Counted from the first letter of the stretch, positions 36,291-46,984 are shown. The stretch is DNA of 64,000 nt from Terfezia claveryi (GCA_015179025.1 WHUX01000200.1:1-64000); one strand, 5' to 3'. The notes: generated by a model from the letters alone, not told the origin. Numbers and translations are program-made.

Positions 36291-36836
36291 TGTCCGCAAC
36301 TAAATACAGCTAGTTATGCGTTACGATCGTCGAGTTACTTTTCCTCTTTAACACCTTACTGTGCTGATGGTGTAGTGGCTGATAATCCTTCTGATCTCCA
36401 TTCGACTGATAGTTCTGTTGGCTCGGTGGCTCAAGTGGCTGGTAAGACTCAATGTCAGGATCCTAATATTTCTCATAGTCCTGGTTTTTCTTCGTCTACT
36501 GGGCTAGAATCCAATTCTAGTTCTTCTGGCAAAAGTATCACTTTTTCTGATTGGTGTGTTGAGGTAGACGTTGGGGGCGCAGAGGTCTTGGTAGAAATGT
36601 CTGGGCCTAAGGAAGGTTCTGATGGAGGAAATTCTTTTCTGGAGGAATTGGCTGCGGTGGAGGCAGCGAGATTTGAGCCTTGGGATTGTGATACTTGGTT
36701 GTTTAGACCAATTATTTCTGGGACCTGGGGTGCCGGTTTTTCAATGGTGTACTGGATTTATAGGTACATATATAATGGCAGTTGCCAGGAGTGCAAGATG
36801 AGTTGTCGATCTTATTGGGAAAAGTGTTGTGAATGA
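36273..36836 (+). CDS. Antisense leader ORF of family B, 187 codons, unknown protein
   Basis: It lies in the long leader between the B2 5' LTR and gag but on the opposite strand, head to head with gag and overlapping its start. ATG at 36273 gives MSDFIICPQLNTASYALRSS; the stop is TGA at 36834. The middle is Ser/Gly-rich (HSPGFSSSTGLESNSSSSGK), then ITFSDWCVEVDVGGAEVLVE. The C-terminal part is Trp/Cys-rich (RFEPWDCDTWLFRP, CQECKMSCRSYWEKCCE). B1 carries the same ORF at 16856-16293, now with stops. Differences between the copies cluster at third codon positions and include transversions. The sense frame across the same DNA has stops at matching places in both copies. I recognise no family, and expression is unproven. 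Confidence 0.6.
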   Translation: MSDFIICPQLNTASYALRSSSYFSSLTPYCADGVVADNPSDLHSTDSSVGSVAQVAGKTQCQDPNISHSPGFSSSTGLESNSSSSGKSITFSDWCVEVDVGGAEVLVEMSGPKEGSDGGNSFLEELAAVEAARFEPWDCDTWLFRPIISGTWGAGFSMVYWIYRYIYNGSCQECKMSCRSYWEKCCE

Positions 36837-37112
36837 GGGTGGGATTGTTTAATGTAGGATACCACTGCCTATTAGAGCTCTGCTTAGCTTGCTTCTAAGT
36901 CTTTTATTGATGTACTATAGTTGAGAGTCTGATGTCTCATTGTTAGATCATTTGTTAGCTAGTTGAATATTGATATTGTTTTATATGTGCACGTTTGAGT
37001 TTATAGGTATGTGTGTCGAATTGTATAAACTTGCTTGAGTGTAATAAAGTATCCGAAGGTTGATCAGGCCTTGGATTTAAGATTAAAGATTAGGTAACTA
37101 AGTTAAAAAAAA
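36837..37112 (-). other. B2 leader next to the 5' LTR
   Basis: AT-rich, non-coding. The first bases after the LTR on the coding strand are TTTTTTTTAACTTAGTTACC; B1 has TTTTTTTTAACTCACTTACC. No tRNA-type TGG primer-binding site is visible, so the primer is unknown. Confidence 0.5.
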
Positions 37113-37746
37113 TGTAATGAATGCTACTAGGCAGTATTCATTTAGTACCATTTATACAATCTATATTCGTAGGCACGGACATTTGTGTATTTCGGTTCTG
37201 CTGAGGTAAGACCTCAGAAGGGTAGGGAGATTACTATGTGGGACGTTCCCAAAGGGAACAGTAATTAACTGGTATAATCTATTTTATATGATTTGTGCTA
37301 TCTAAGCTATATGATCTTGATCTGATCGGTATATAGGCTTGCTTGCTGCTGTGTGCTTGTTGCTGCTTGCTTTCTATCTGCTGGATTCCAGAAGGAATTC
37401 GGCGCCTATTTATACTCCTCTAACATCTGATGACTAAGGAAATAAATACAATAAAGGGTGGCACACCAGAAGGTGGTACGCTGTACAAAAGAGGTCATGT
37501 GGCCATAGTGGTGACTCACATGTTCAAAACAAAGGTCATGCGGCCATACTGAAGGTGTGCTCATATGGCAAGTTCCATGGAATTTCCCATGGCAAATTCC
37601 GCACGCTATGGACGCTTATAAAGCAGTAGGAAATAGTAGAAGGCTAGTTCTTTGACTGAGAGGCTTAGTTACATAACATAGTAGTAATATAGGAAATACA
37701 AAAGTATATAAGCAATTATATAAGTAATGAAACGTTCTCTATTACA
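37113..37746 (-). repeat. B2 5' LTR (634 bp) with TATA box
   Basis: It matches the 3' LTR except for one missing 41 bp unit and point changes. The TATA box (GAGTATAAATAGGC on the coding strand) is at about 37407-37414. Confidence 0.93.
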
Positions 37747-37751
37747 GTTTA
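37747..37751. repeat. B2 target-site duplication, right copy (GTTTA)
   Basis: It matches 28803-28807. Between it and the D 5' LTR are 26 bp of D leader. Confidence 0.9.
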
Positions 37752-37777
37752 TAAGGTGTCATTGACAAGCAGTATAA

Positions 37778-38401
37778 TGTTATAGGCAGGCTGTAACTAT
37801 GAATATACTAGATGGCAGAAAGGTATAAAGAGCTTATCAGCTATAAGTTATAAGTATAAATGCAGTCACCACTCGGGTGTAAAGCAGACTCGATAAGAGT
37901 AAAGCTATATATAGACTTAGAATACTACTTGGGTCTTATTGTATTAACTATATAAAAGTGGTAGCTTATATAGAAGCATTGATCTAATAAGTTGTTATCA
38001 GATCTACTGATACTTCCTATAATGACTTAGTAGTACTGACATCAGATGGTTGCCTAGAATAGGAAGACGCTTCCTATTTAGGAACCCTGCAGTCTGACAT
38101 ATATTAATTAGGCAGCCTGAACTTCAACGCATTGCAGTCAGGCTATCATACGGAAGATAAACTTATATACAATAAATAACAACATAAGAATAACGAATAT
38201 AAGAACTTAATGGATATCTATAGAAGAAAGTACATGTATGAGAATACATTCAGAAGTCATATACTTCCTTGCTCTAATACCCGTCCATTCTGAACACATT
38301 ACCTGCATCTGTATGGTTGATCTGGCCATAGTAGTTAGCTGCCATAATTAGGTATTGGGATATTCCCTATCGAAGGCAGGCCTCTTACCTAAGCCATAAC
38401 A
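37778..38401 (-). repeat. D 5' LTR (624 bp)
   Basis: It starts TGTTATAGGCAGGCTGTAAC and ends AGCCATAACA. It is followed by TATAT, the right target duplication, and then B1 integrase resumes. Confidence 0.92.
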
Positions 38402-38406
38402 TATAT

Positions 38407-39403
38407 TATCCATATGCAGATGGACAATCAGAAATTGTAAACAAAGAAATTCTACAAGTAGCAAGAGCCTGTAAAATCGAAGGATTTGATTGGCTACAGA
38501 AACTACTAGAGATACAGTTGAAACTTAACTTTAGGTATAATGCCACTAGACAGAATAGTCCCTTTTCCATACTATTTGGATTTAATGTATATCTTGGCAT
38601 ATTGATACTTCCATACCCTATTAATACCTATGTACCAGCAAATGAATATTATGAGGTAATGTCTAAAAACCTATATAATGCCAAGAAGACTCAAGCATCT
38701 CAAGCAAACAAACGACTACCTAATACAGCCAAATTTTTAGTTGGACAACAAGTTATGCTTTCCTTAGAAAATATTAACCTATTTAATGTCTCACACAAAA
38801 TCAAACCAAAATAGTTAGCCCCATTTCCTATTATTTCTAGTAATCGGAAACGCAATAACTATTGCCTAAACCTATCTAGTCAACCTGACCTTCACCTCAT
38901 ATATAATACTTTTCATATTAGCAAACTCAAACTAGACTATAAAAACAAACCTACTATCCAGTTCCCTCACAAACAATTTCAGGAACTAGGACCAATTTAA
39001 GATGATCATTATGAAGTTGAAAAGGTATTAGAATTCAGAACAGCTCCTCGAACTGGAGAAAGACAATATAAGGTCAGATAGCTAAGATACTCTTCTAAAT
39101 ATAATTCTTGGGTAAACGCCAAAGATATTATTTCTGGAATTCTTCAAAACTTCTAGATAACCAGAAGTATAGAAGATACATTCAAGAGACGTTGCAGAAT
39201 TAAAGAAAAACAAGGACCATAAACTAGAGATGAGACCTAAGCTCTCATCCAACAAGAACGAGATAGAATCATGAGTCATAGAAATATTAAGGATATTTAT
39301 ATTAATGCAAATGTATTAATAATGCATCAAATCTTAGGATGTATAGAGACCAATATAGTAGAAAGAGAGAAATAAGGATAGGAAATCCTTCTATACGGGG
39401 AAG
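38407..39403 (+). pseudogene. B1 pol, second part: integrase end, chromo-like tail and 3' region
   Basis: The integrase resumes with YPYADGQSEIVNKEILQVAR after D and runs LNFRYNATRQNSPFSILFGF to a C-terminal tail with HYEVEKVLEF and YKVR.LRYSSKYNSWVNAKDI. TAG at 39154 corresponds to a Trp codon in B2, so the true end lies further on. The last bases before the LTR (ACGGGGAAG) are the polypurine tract. Confidence 0.85.
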
Positions 39404-40074
39404 TATAATAGAGAACGTTGTTTTATTACTTATATAATTAATTATATACTTTTGTATTTCCTATATTACTATTATGTTATATAACTAAGCCTCTCGGTTA
39501 AAGGACTAGCCTTCAACCACCTCCTATTGCTTTATAAGTATCTATAGCATATGGAATCTGCCATGGGAAGTTCTATAGCACTTGCCATATGAAGACACCC
39601 TCAGTATGGCCGCATGACCTCTGTTTAAGGCGTGTAACCCATTACTATGGCCACATAACTATTGTTTCAGGTGTATGACTCATTACTATGACTACCTGAC
39701 TGCTTTGGTATAGTATACCACCCTCTAGTGTGCCACCTTTTATTGTATTTATTTTTCTTAGTCATTAGATATCAGAGTAGTATAAATAGGCCGCTGGATT
39801 CCTTCTGGAATCCACAAGAAGCAACAAGCAAGCATATAGAGCAAGCAAGCCTATATTCTGATCAGATCAAGATCATATAACTTAGATAGTACAAATCATA
39901 TAAGATAGATTATGCCAGTTAATTACTGTTCCCTCCGGGAATGTCCCATATAGTAATCTCCCTACCCTTCTGAGGTCTTACCTCAGCAGAACTGAAATAT
40001 ACAAACATTCATGCTTATGGATATAGATTGTATAAACAGTACCTAATGAATACTATCTAGTACTATTCATTACA
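39404..40074 (+). repeat. B1 3' LTR (671 bp)
   Basis: It starts TATAATAGAGAACG (TG changed to TA at the terminus) and ends TATTCATTACA. The length is identical to the 5' LTR. Confidence 0.92.
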
Positions 40075-41147
40075 CTGACTTCTCTTTATAGGATTTAGTA
40101 TAAACAGGTACTGGGTATTCTATATTTAGTGATTGGTATTCGATCATACGTTGTATAAAGAGATTATGGTAATAGAGATGTATTGGATACGGTAGTGTTG
40201 GAATATATATATACTATGTGGATATTAAGTTTAGGTGAATGAGAAGAAAGAATTAAATAGTAAGCAACCTACCTGAACAAAATAATTCATCATTATATAC
40301 AACTATACCATATATAGTTTGCTAAAAAAACCAGGTAGAAATATGATGTCATATAAACATATATAGCATCATATTATACTCTACTAATAATTCAGGTCAT
40401 GTATATTAGTGCATATAATATCACTCAATATCTTTCAAGCAGATTTGTTATGCCCCTTAAAATTACATTATATTACACATTCATTGATGGTCTTATCAAT
40501 TCATATGGAGTCAATAAGCCGAAATATATATGGTAGTTACTTGACTTGTCAAGGGCACCTAGCTCAATGTAGTGGAAGAACAATACAGATTTTCTTAATC
40601 ACCTGGTTTTAATTTCCTAATCGGAGTAGAAAATATAAGAAAGGCAGTACTAACTATAGAGAAGAAGATAGCAGTCAGTATCTTCAATTACAATTGTAGA
40701 ATTGAAGCTATCATGTTATAGTGATAGCAGTACTTAAATTGAGCATATGATGTAAAATCTTCAAGTACAGAGTGGAAGATGAAATAATTATGATGTTATT
40801 AAATGAGCGAGGTAGTCTACATTTCCAGCTTGAAGACAAATATTACATGGCATATAGTAGTCTTTAATATTAAGACGGAAGACAAATATTGCATAGTACG
40901 CAGCAGTCTTGATTATCAATATGGAAGACAAATATTATATGGCACATAGTAGTCTTTATTATCAATATAGAAGACTAAAGTTTGTATGTACAAATAGTCT
41001 TTGCTACCCAGTCGGAAGATATAATATATGCTAAGAAGTTATTTTAGTACAGGAGGAATTGCGCTGCTATGTACATTACTTAAGAATTGAGATATTTTAG
41101 AATTGCCCTATTTTTAAGTAATATTTAAGCTGCATGCTAGAAGTGAA
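40075..41147. other. AT-rich filler without a recognised gene
   Basis: No protein similarity was found. It does not continue C2, which should follow if B1 had a normal right flank. The second half is occupied by hairpin-forming repeats. Confidence 0.4.
40831..41014. repeat. 46 bp tandem repeat with inverted ends (4 units)
   Basis: GAAGACAAATATTACATGGC...TAGTAGTCTT and variants occur four times at 46 bp spacing. Each unit begins with AAGAC and carries its complement GTCTT near the end, so each can fold on itself. A related inverted pair (GAAGATA...TATCTTC) lies near 40668. Confidence 0.65.
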
Positions 41148-41606
41148 CTTTCCATATAAGTACACCCTCGTTATAGCTACATGACTATTGTTTTAAGCCA
41201 TGTGACTTATTAGTATAGTTATATAACCTCCTTTTTATAATATACTACATTCTAGTATCCCACTCTTAATTATATTTATTTTCTTTATCATAAGATCTAA
41301 GAGAAGTATAAATAGGCTATGGAATTCCCTATAGAATCTATGTAAAGAAAGAGAAGGAAGCTCAAAATAGAGTAAGCAAGCTTATATACTGATCAGATTA
41401 AGATTATATAGCTTAGATAGTACAAATTTATATAAAATAGATTACACTAATTAATTACTGTTCTCTAGTGGAATGTTCTATATAGTAAGCTCCATCCCCT
41501 TTTAAAGTCCTATCTGAATAGAACAAAAATACAGAAATATCTATGTTTACAGATATAGATTATATAAATGGTACTGAATGAATACTATCTAATACTATTA
41601 ATTATA
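41148..41606 (+). repeat. Truncated, decayed family B LTR
   Basis: It follows the B1 LTR from the CCATATAAGTACACCCTC segment through the TATA box (AGAAGTATAAATAGGC) to the end ACTATTAATTATA. The first 200 bp or so of the LTR are missing. It abuts A3a pol directly. Confidence 0.75.
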
Positions 41607-42159
41607 TAAAGGTATCCCTTTCTATAATATATTTCCTATCAAGATTAAAGTGAGCTAGTATGAGTAGTAAATAGAAAGCTTTCTTAAGGTCCTAAAATAT
41701 GAATTAGGCTTCTTGACTCTAGTAGAACTGTCAGTCCTTTTTAGTCAAGACTATAAGGGAGGCCATAATGTTAGAATATTTTAAAATAAACTATTGGTAA
41801 AAGTCAGTGAACTCTAAGAAGGCCTGAACATAGTTAAGATTTGCTAGGATTTCTTATTCTTAAATAGCAGTAACCTTAGTAGAGTCTATTCTAATACCTT
41901 CCATAGTGATAATTAATACTAGATACCTAACCTCCTATATATACATCTTATATTTTTCTGGCTTGAGGTCCAACCTAACATGCTCTAACTTCCCTAATAC
42001 CTGCCAGATATAAATCTTATGCTCTGCTATAGTATGTGAGTAAATCCAGATATCATCGAGGTAAGCCATACAAAACATATTAAGAAAGTCCCATAAGGTA
42101 TCATTGAGGAAGTACTAGAAGGAGGCAGGAATATTGGTTAGGCCAAAGGGAATGATATT
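41607..42159 (-). pseudogene. A3a: fragment of family A reverse transcriptase
   Basis: The minus-strand translation matches A1 RT from NVxPFGLTNxPASF (42150) through the active-site region, VKYLGLIITxEGIRMDxTKV and the connection to RNase H. It is bounded by the B LTR on one side and by the LTR of A3b at 42160 on the other, so A3b appears to have inserted into this older copy. The remaining 5' part is expected beyond the window. Stops are frequent. Confidence 0.75.
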
Positions 42160-42736
42160 TGTAATGTGAGCTCTAGGAACAAGGTGACTAAAGGGTACAC
42201 CAGGGCAGTCACAAGAAGAAATTATATACGTAGGAGTGCTATGTGTATGATCTGGGGAAAGGCTAGGAGCAAGGCAAGGGCAGGGCTAGAGTAATATACA
42301 TATATGAATACTACTAGTGTACTTATACCAGGGGAAGGCTGGGATAGGGAACAAGGGCAAGGGCCAAGAAACATACAGAAGTAGTTGCCACATGTGTCGG
42401 AAGGAGGCAGCTGTTGCTGTAGAGTTGTTCATAGAATAAAGGAGCATATATAGAGAAGGTATACTAGCATATGGGAAGCAAGGTCCTGCATTAGGTATAC
42501 AAGATGTTGGATGGGGATCCAATGAGAGAGTGAGGAAATGAGGATATATATACATAATTCAAGGCCAAGGCTGCCAGTATGGAAGAAATAAGCTTCCAGA
42601 GATTCCTATCTTAGAAGCTAAGATAATAATGACTTATCGACAATATACGAACAAGCCTATTCGAGTGTCAATATAGTATAACATATGAACAAGCCTGTTC
42701 AAGTATCAAATTAAGACTAAGAACACGGTTATGACA
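42160..42736 (-). repeat. A3b 3' LTR (577 bp)
   Basis: It starts TGTAATGTGAGCTCTAGGAA and ends GGTTATGACA, against TGTAACGAGGGCTCCGGGGA and GGTTGTGACA in A1. It is about 77 bp longer than A1 because a segment around 42240-42370 is partly duplicated (GGGGAAAGGCTAGG and GGGGAAGGCTGGG). Confidence 0.85.
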
Positions 42737-42879
42737 CTAACCCCCCTTTATGCTGGAGCTCCAGCAAAGGAGGCCTGGGTACAACAACTAGTGAATAACA
42801 CAGAAAACAACAAGTATAATAATAAGGACCCCAACTCCAACTCCAAACAACAATAAGAACAAAAACAACAACAAGAATG

Positions 42880-44627
42880 CAAAGTCACGACCTCAGTTGA
42901 CTGGGTGAGGCTTCCTGAGATATCACTGGTAGAACAGGATAACCAAATCCTATACATTCTCTAAGTCTTTTACAGGTTGCTAGGTAGCTTCCTCATCTCC
43001 TAACCACTTGACCTTATACTAAACTCACCCATGGTGTTTCCTAGGGTCTAGTACCTCCTCAACCTCCCACTTCTCTTTACCCGCAATTACTACTACAGGA
43101 GGTAGGGGGTGCTTTTGCCTGGGAAGGGGATCATTGGCAGCTGGCTCGATTTCTGAGACATAAATAACTGAAGGGTGCTTTATATTTTTGGAAAACCTCA
43201 GTTACTAAGTATGGGTACCTACAGCTGCCAACACCTCATAGGGACCTAGGAACTTGTGATCTAGCTTATGGGAGGGCTGTTCTATCTAGAAGTGTCTATT
43301 AAAAAGCTATACCTTATCTCTGAGCTAGTATCTTGGGGCTAGTAATTGTGATCTATTGACATACTCGGCCTACCTAGCTTGGACATACTCCAACTTAGTT
43401 TTCAGAGGACAATGGAGTTCAGCGATTCTAGCTGCAAACCCCTTGGTTAGGAGATGGGCTTTCTATAGTAGTGCTAGGGTATCTATGAACTCAGGGTACT
43501 AACTATAATTGGCCGAGAAGAGAAAGGTTTTTGAGGATTCCAAGAACTAGTTGTTAGCAGTAAATTTGCAAGTTGCTAGTAATGAAATCTAGTTGTTCTA
43601 CTGGTAGTTGATATAGGCCTACAGGTATTGTTCTATAACAGCATTTATTCGCTTAAATTGACTGTCTATTTAAGGATGGTATAACATGGACAAATGTACC
43701 TTGATTCCTAGAATTTTACAGAAGGCCTTCCAGAAATCGGAAATGAATTAAGGACTATAGTCAAAGACTATTGATTCAGGGAGACCATGGTAATGGAATA
43801 CATTATTGAGATAGAGGCTAGCTAATTCCAGGGTAGCATAGATATCCTGGTAAGGTATAACATACCTTATTTTGGTTAACTAGTTTACTACTATGAGAAT
43901 GATATTAAACCCAGAATCTTCTGGCAGCCTAGTTACAAAGTTCATTGTCAGATATTGCCTAGGATGGTCCGGTATCTCTAGGGGCCTTAGGGTCCTATAC
44001 GGAGCATGACAAGTAGGTTTCATATGCTTCCAAATATGGCAATTCTATATATACTATTCTACCTTCTTCTTCTAGTCAATCCATATATATTGCTTGACAA
44101 GTAGTTCTGATGTCTTAGCTACTTCAAGGTGACCCACGGCCAAGGTATCATGATGCTCTTTGATCAGTTTTAGGCATATTCTATTATCTATGAGTATGTA
44201 GAGGTAGTTTAGGGGGTATAGGAGACCATTCTATATAGTGCATTCAGCTAGAGAGATTTTAGTATAATGGTACTATATAGACTCTACTATGGCGATTATG
44301 TCCTTGACTAGGGGGTCCTCCGCATGTGCCTATCATATCTGCAGAAGGAGGTCAGCTCCAGTATTAGTATCAGTAAGAGTATTGGCCACTAGGTCAAGAT
44401 TTTCAGGTTTCAGTACTACCTGATTCTAGTACTTTAGCCATTCATCCCCCCCTTTAGGGAGATCTTCTAATCTTCTAGTTAGTATATTCGGCTTACTCCC
44501 AGCCTTTCCAGGCCAATACATGATCTTGAAGTTGAAACGAGACAAGAATTCTGACCACTTAGCCTGCCAGCAGTTCAACAACTTAGTGGTTGTAAAGTAT
44601 TCTAGATTCTTGTAGTTAGAGAGGATG
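42880..44627 (-). pseudogene. A3b pol fragment: RNase H end, integrase, chromodomain
   Basis: On the minus strand this follows A1 6280-7440 and on to its chromodomain. It has [13 protein letters not shown] at the RNase H end, then the basic GKAGSKP stretch. The integrase core positions correspond to TMNFVTxLPEDSGFN and VFDYSPxFISDFWKAF, with G-to-A/C-to-T changes at key residues. The chromodomain lies at 43090-42900. The Ala-Asp expansion of A1 is absent; the linker is short. There are many stops. Confidence 0.8.
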
Positions 44628-44751
44628 TGTAATAAATGGTACTAGATACATCAGCAAGAAAAAAGTGGCGTCCGGACGCACCGCCCAGCGTCCGGACGCG
44701 AGAGCTCGCGCGTGTGCGTCCTGTGCGTCCTGTGCGTCTGGACGCTGGCTG

Positions 44752-44861
44752 CGTTGCAACACAATCAGGACGCCCGGCTGAGTTGCAACACAATCTGGAC
44801 GCCTGGCTGAGTTGCAATACAATCTGGACGCCCGGCTGAGTTGCAACACAATCTGGACGCC
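44752..44861. repeat. C1 left subterminal 29 bp repeat (4 copies)
   Basis: The unit GAGTTGCAACACAATCTGGA plus CGCCCGGCT recurs at 29 bp steps. Immediately outside lie CGTCCTGTG repeats and two CGTCCGGACGC palindromes. Confidence 0.85.
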
Positions 44862-44961
44862 ATTGGGGCAACCAAAGCCGTCCGGACGCTGGTTGGCATA
44901 TTCAATCTCTGGATATTAGAGTTCCTTCCCTTGGCATCATCATATTGTTAACGCTATAGTT

Positions 44962-45605
44962 ACAATGCACCCGCTTGTATGTTCGGGGCTCTAATACCAG
45001 CCAGGTGCGTAGCCACTATTGCAGCCATTGAATATGCATGCAGCGGAAATATCCATTGTATTCGCTAATAATTATATACACAGAAGTATTGAGTAATAGA
45101 TATATATATAGAACATATACTCGCTGCTTGAATCGCCCTAACACTCGCTCTAATACTCGCTCTAATAGTCGCTCTAATACTCGGTCCAATTCTCACTCTA
45201 ATACTTGCCCTAATACTCGCTCCAATACTCGCTCTCATACACGCTCTATTACTCGCTCTAATACTCGCCATAATGTGCTGGGATATAGAGCGAAGGGAAA
45301 ATACGCGGGGAAGGGAGGTACATATACAGGAAAACCATAGTTGCCAAGGCCGACTGCTAAGGCCGACAATTTAGACTTTCCGAAGACAATGAGATAAGGG
45401 ATAACAAGAGAAGTGGCATGACAGTGACCAATGGCGCTCAGCCCCCTTTCGCTCGCAGGTGCCGTACTATTCAATGCCTGGCCTGGTAATAGTCATATTG
45501 GGAAATCATAGTCGTGGTATTGAGATATGTGCGGAGTTCACGCTTTGTGATATGTTTCGTAGGAATTCATGCATTCGCGGGCATATATATATATATATAT
45601 ATATG
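44962..45605. repeat. C1 left inverted arm
   Basis: Complementary to 46266-46900. It contains an 11- to 12-copy repeat of the 12-mer CTCGCTCTAATA (45130-45275). The apparent reading frames in the two arms are the same sequence seen from both strands and are not separate genes. Confidence 0.88.
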
Positions 45606-46265
45606 CGAGAAACTCGTGCTTTTGGAGACTTATATATATATGTGCGAGAAACTCGTGCTTTTGGAGACTAATATATATATGTGCGAGAAACTCGTGCTTT
45701 TGGAGACTTATATATATATATACGAGAAATCCATGCATTCGCGGGCTTATATATATATATGTACGAGAAACTCGTGCTTGTGGAGATATATATATATATA
45801 TGCGAGAAATCCATGCATTCGCAGGCATACATATATATATGTGCGAGAAACTCGTGCTTTTGGAGACTTATATATATATGTGCGAGAAACTCGTGCCTTT
45901 GGAGACTTATATATATATATACGAGAAATCCATGCATTCGCGGGCTCATATATATATATGTACGAGAAACTCGTGCTTGTGGAGATATATATATATATCC
46001 GAGAAATCCATGCATTCGCAGGCATATATATATATATGTGCGAGAAACTCGTGCTTGTGGAGATATATATATATGTGCGAGAAACTCGTGCTTTTGGAGA
46101 CTTATATATATATATGCGAGAAATCCATGCACTCGCGGCCTTATATATATATGTCTCCAAAAGCACGAGTTTCTCGCACATATATATATTAGTCTCCAAA
46201 AGCACGAGTTTCTCGCACATATATATATAAGTCTCCAAAAGCAAGAGTTTCTCGCATATATATAC
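45606..46265. repeat. C1 core: 39 bp repeat with TA runs
   Basis: About 14 units are in one orientation and three in the other (from 46153), so the core itself turns round. Two unit types alternate: GCGAGAAACTCGTGCTTTTG and GCGAGAAATCCATGCATTCG, separated by (TA)n. CGAG-AAA-CTCG in the first type is a small hairpin. All open frames across the core are IYIY-type artefacts of the TA runs. Confidence 0.88.
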
Positions 46266-46900
46266 ATATATATATATGCCCGCGAATGCATGAATTCCTA
46301 CGAAACATATCACAAAGCGTGAACTCCGCACATATCTCAATACCACGACTATGATTTCCCAATATGACTATTACCAGGCCAGGCATTGAATAGTACGGCA
46401 CCCGCGAGCGAAAGGGGGCTGAGCGCCATTGGTCACTGTCATGCCACTTCTCTTGTTATCCCTTATCTCATTGTCTTCGGAAAGTCTAAATTGTCGGCCT
46501 TAGCAGTCGGCCTTGGCAACTATGGTTTTCCTGTATATATACCTCCCTTCCCCGCGTATTTTCCCTTCGCTCTATATCCCAGCACATTATGGCGAGTATT
46601 AGAGCGAGTAATAGAGCGTGTATGAGAGCGAGTATTGGAGCGAGTATTAGGGCAAGTATTAGAGTGAGTATTGGACCGAGTATTAGAGCGACTATTAGAG
46701 CGAGTATTAGAGCGAGTGTTAGGGCGATTGAAGCAGCAAGTGCATGTTCTATATATATATCTATTACTCAATACTTCTGTGTATATAATTATTAGCGAAT
46801 ACAATGGATATTTCCGCTGCGTGCATATTCAATGGCTGCAATAGCGGCTACGCACCTGGCTGGTGTTAGAGCGTCGTACATACAAGCTGGTGCATTGTAG
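46266..46900. repeat. C1 right inverted arm
   Basis: Mirror of 44962-45605, including the 12-mer block at 46590-46735. C2 at 14458 resembles this half. Confidence 0.88.
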
Positions 46901-46984
46901 AAGAGAGCGATTGTGGGCTATCCGTTAACAACGCCAGCGGTAGAACCTATAGCGTTAGGGACGAGCAGCCCGTTCCATGTTGCG

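Larger units (their letters stand above)
28808..37746 (-). mobile_element. B2: best-preserved complete family B element, inserted in D
   Basis: The LTRs lie at 28808-29482 (675 bp) and 37113-37746 (634 bp). The 41 bp difference is one unit of an internal tandem repeat. A perfect GTTTA duplication flanks it. The minus-strand interior carries gag, protease, RT, RNase H, a Cys/His linker, integrase and a chromo-like tail. The intact 187-codon ORF at 36273-36836 lies antisense in the leader. Few stops are present but several 1 bp indels break the polyprotein, so this copy is probably dead as an autonomous element. Confidence 0.95.
22855..38401 (-). mobile_element. D: Ty3/Gypsy chromovirus inside B1, itself split by B2
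   Basis: Both LTRs are exactly 624 bp (22855-23478 and 37778-38401), TGTTATAG...GTAACA. The interior on the minus strand runs from a short leader (broken by B2 at 28808-37746) into gag, protease, RT, RNase H, integrase and chromodomain. Stops of RIP type are common. The element family is distinct from A and B in protein sequence and LTR. Confidence 0.92.
15357..40074 (+). mobile_element. B1: family B Ty3/Gypsy element split by D
   Basis: Both LTRs are 671 bp (15357-16027 and 39404-40074). The interior holds a leader of about 0.8 kb, a gag-pro-pol in a single plus frame, and an ORF antisense to the leader. The D element (22855-38401) sits in the integrase. Removing D and one 5 bp duplication restores the same frame. 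RIP-like stops are numerous, but almost no indels break the frame. The flanks do not show a target duplication (ACTCA on the left, CTGAC on the right), so one side may have been rearranged. Confidence 0.92.
42160..44627 (-). mobile_element. A3b: 3' part of a family A element, cut by B3
   Basis: The 3' LTR (42160-42736), polypurine tract, chromodomain, integrase, linker and the end of RNase H are present in order. The element stops where the B3 LTR begins at 44628. The 5' half should lie beyond B3, outside the window. RIP-like decay is intermediate between A1 and A2. Confidence 0.85.

Noticed and set aside
45606..46265. Regularly spaced repeats resembling a CRISPR array
   Set aside because: The spacers are TA runs, units alternate between two types and later invert, and the context is a eukaryotic foldback element with no cas genes.
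45514..46346. Several long open frames on both strands full of IYIY and ARNSC.WR motifs
   Set aside because: They are translations of the TA-rich 39 bp repeats and the inverted arms of C1; the same DNA is open in four frames.
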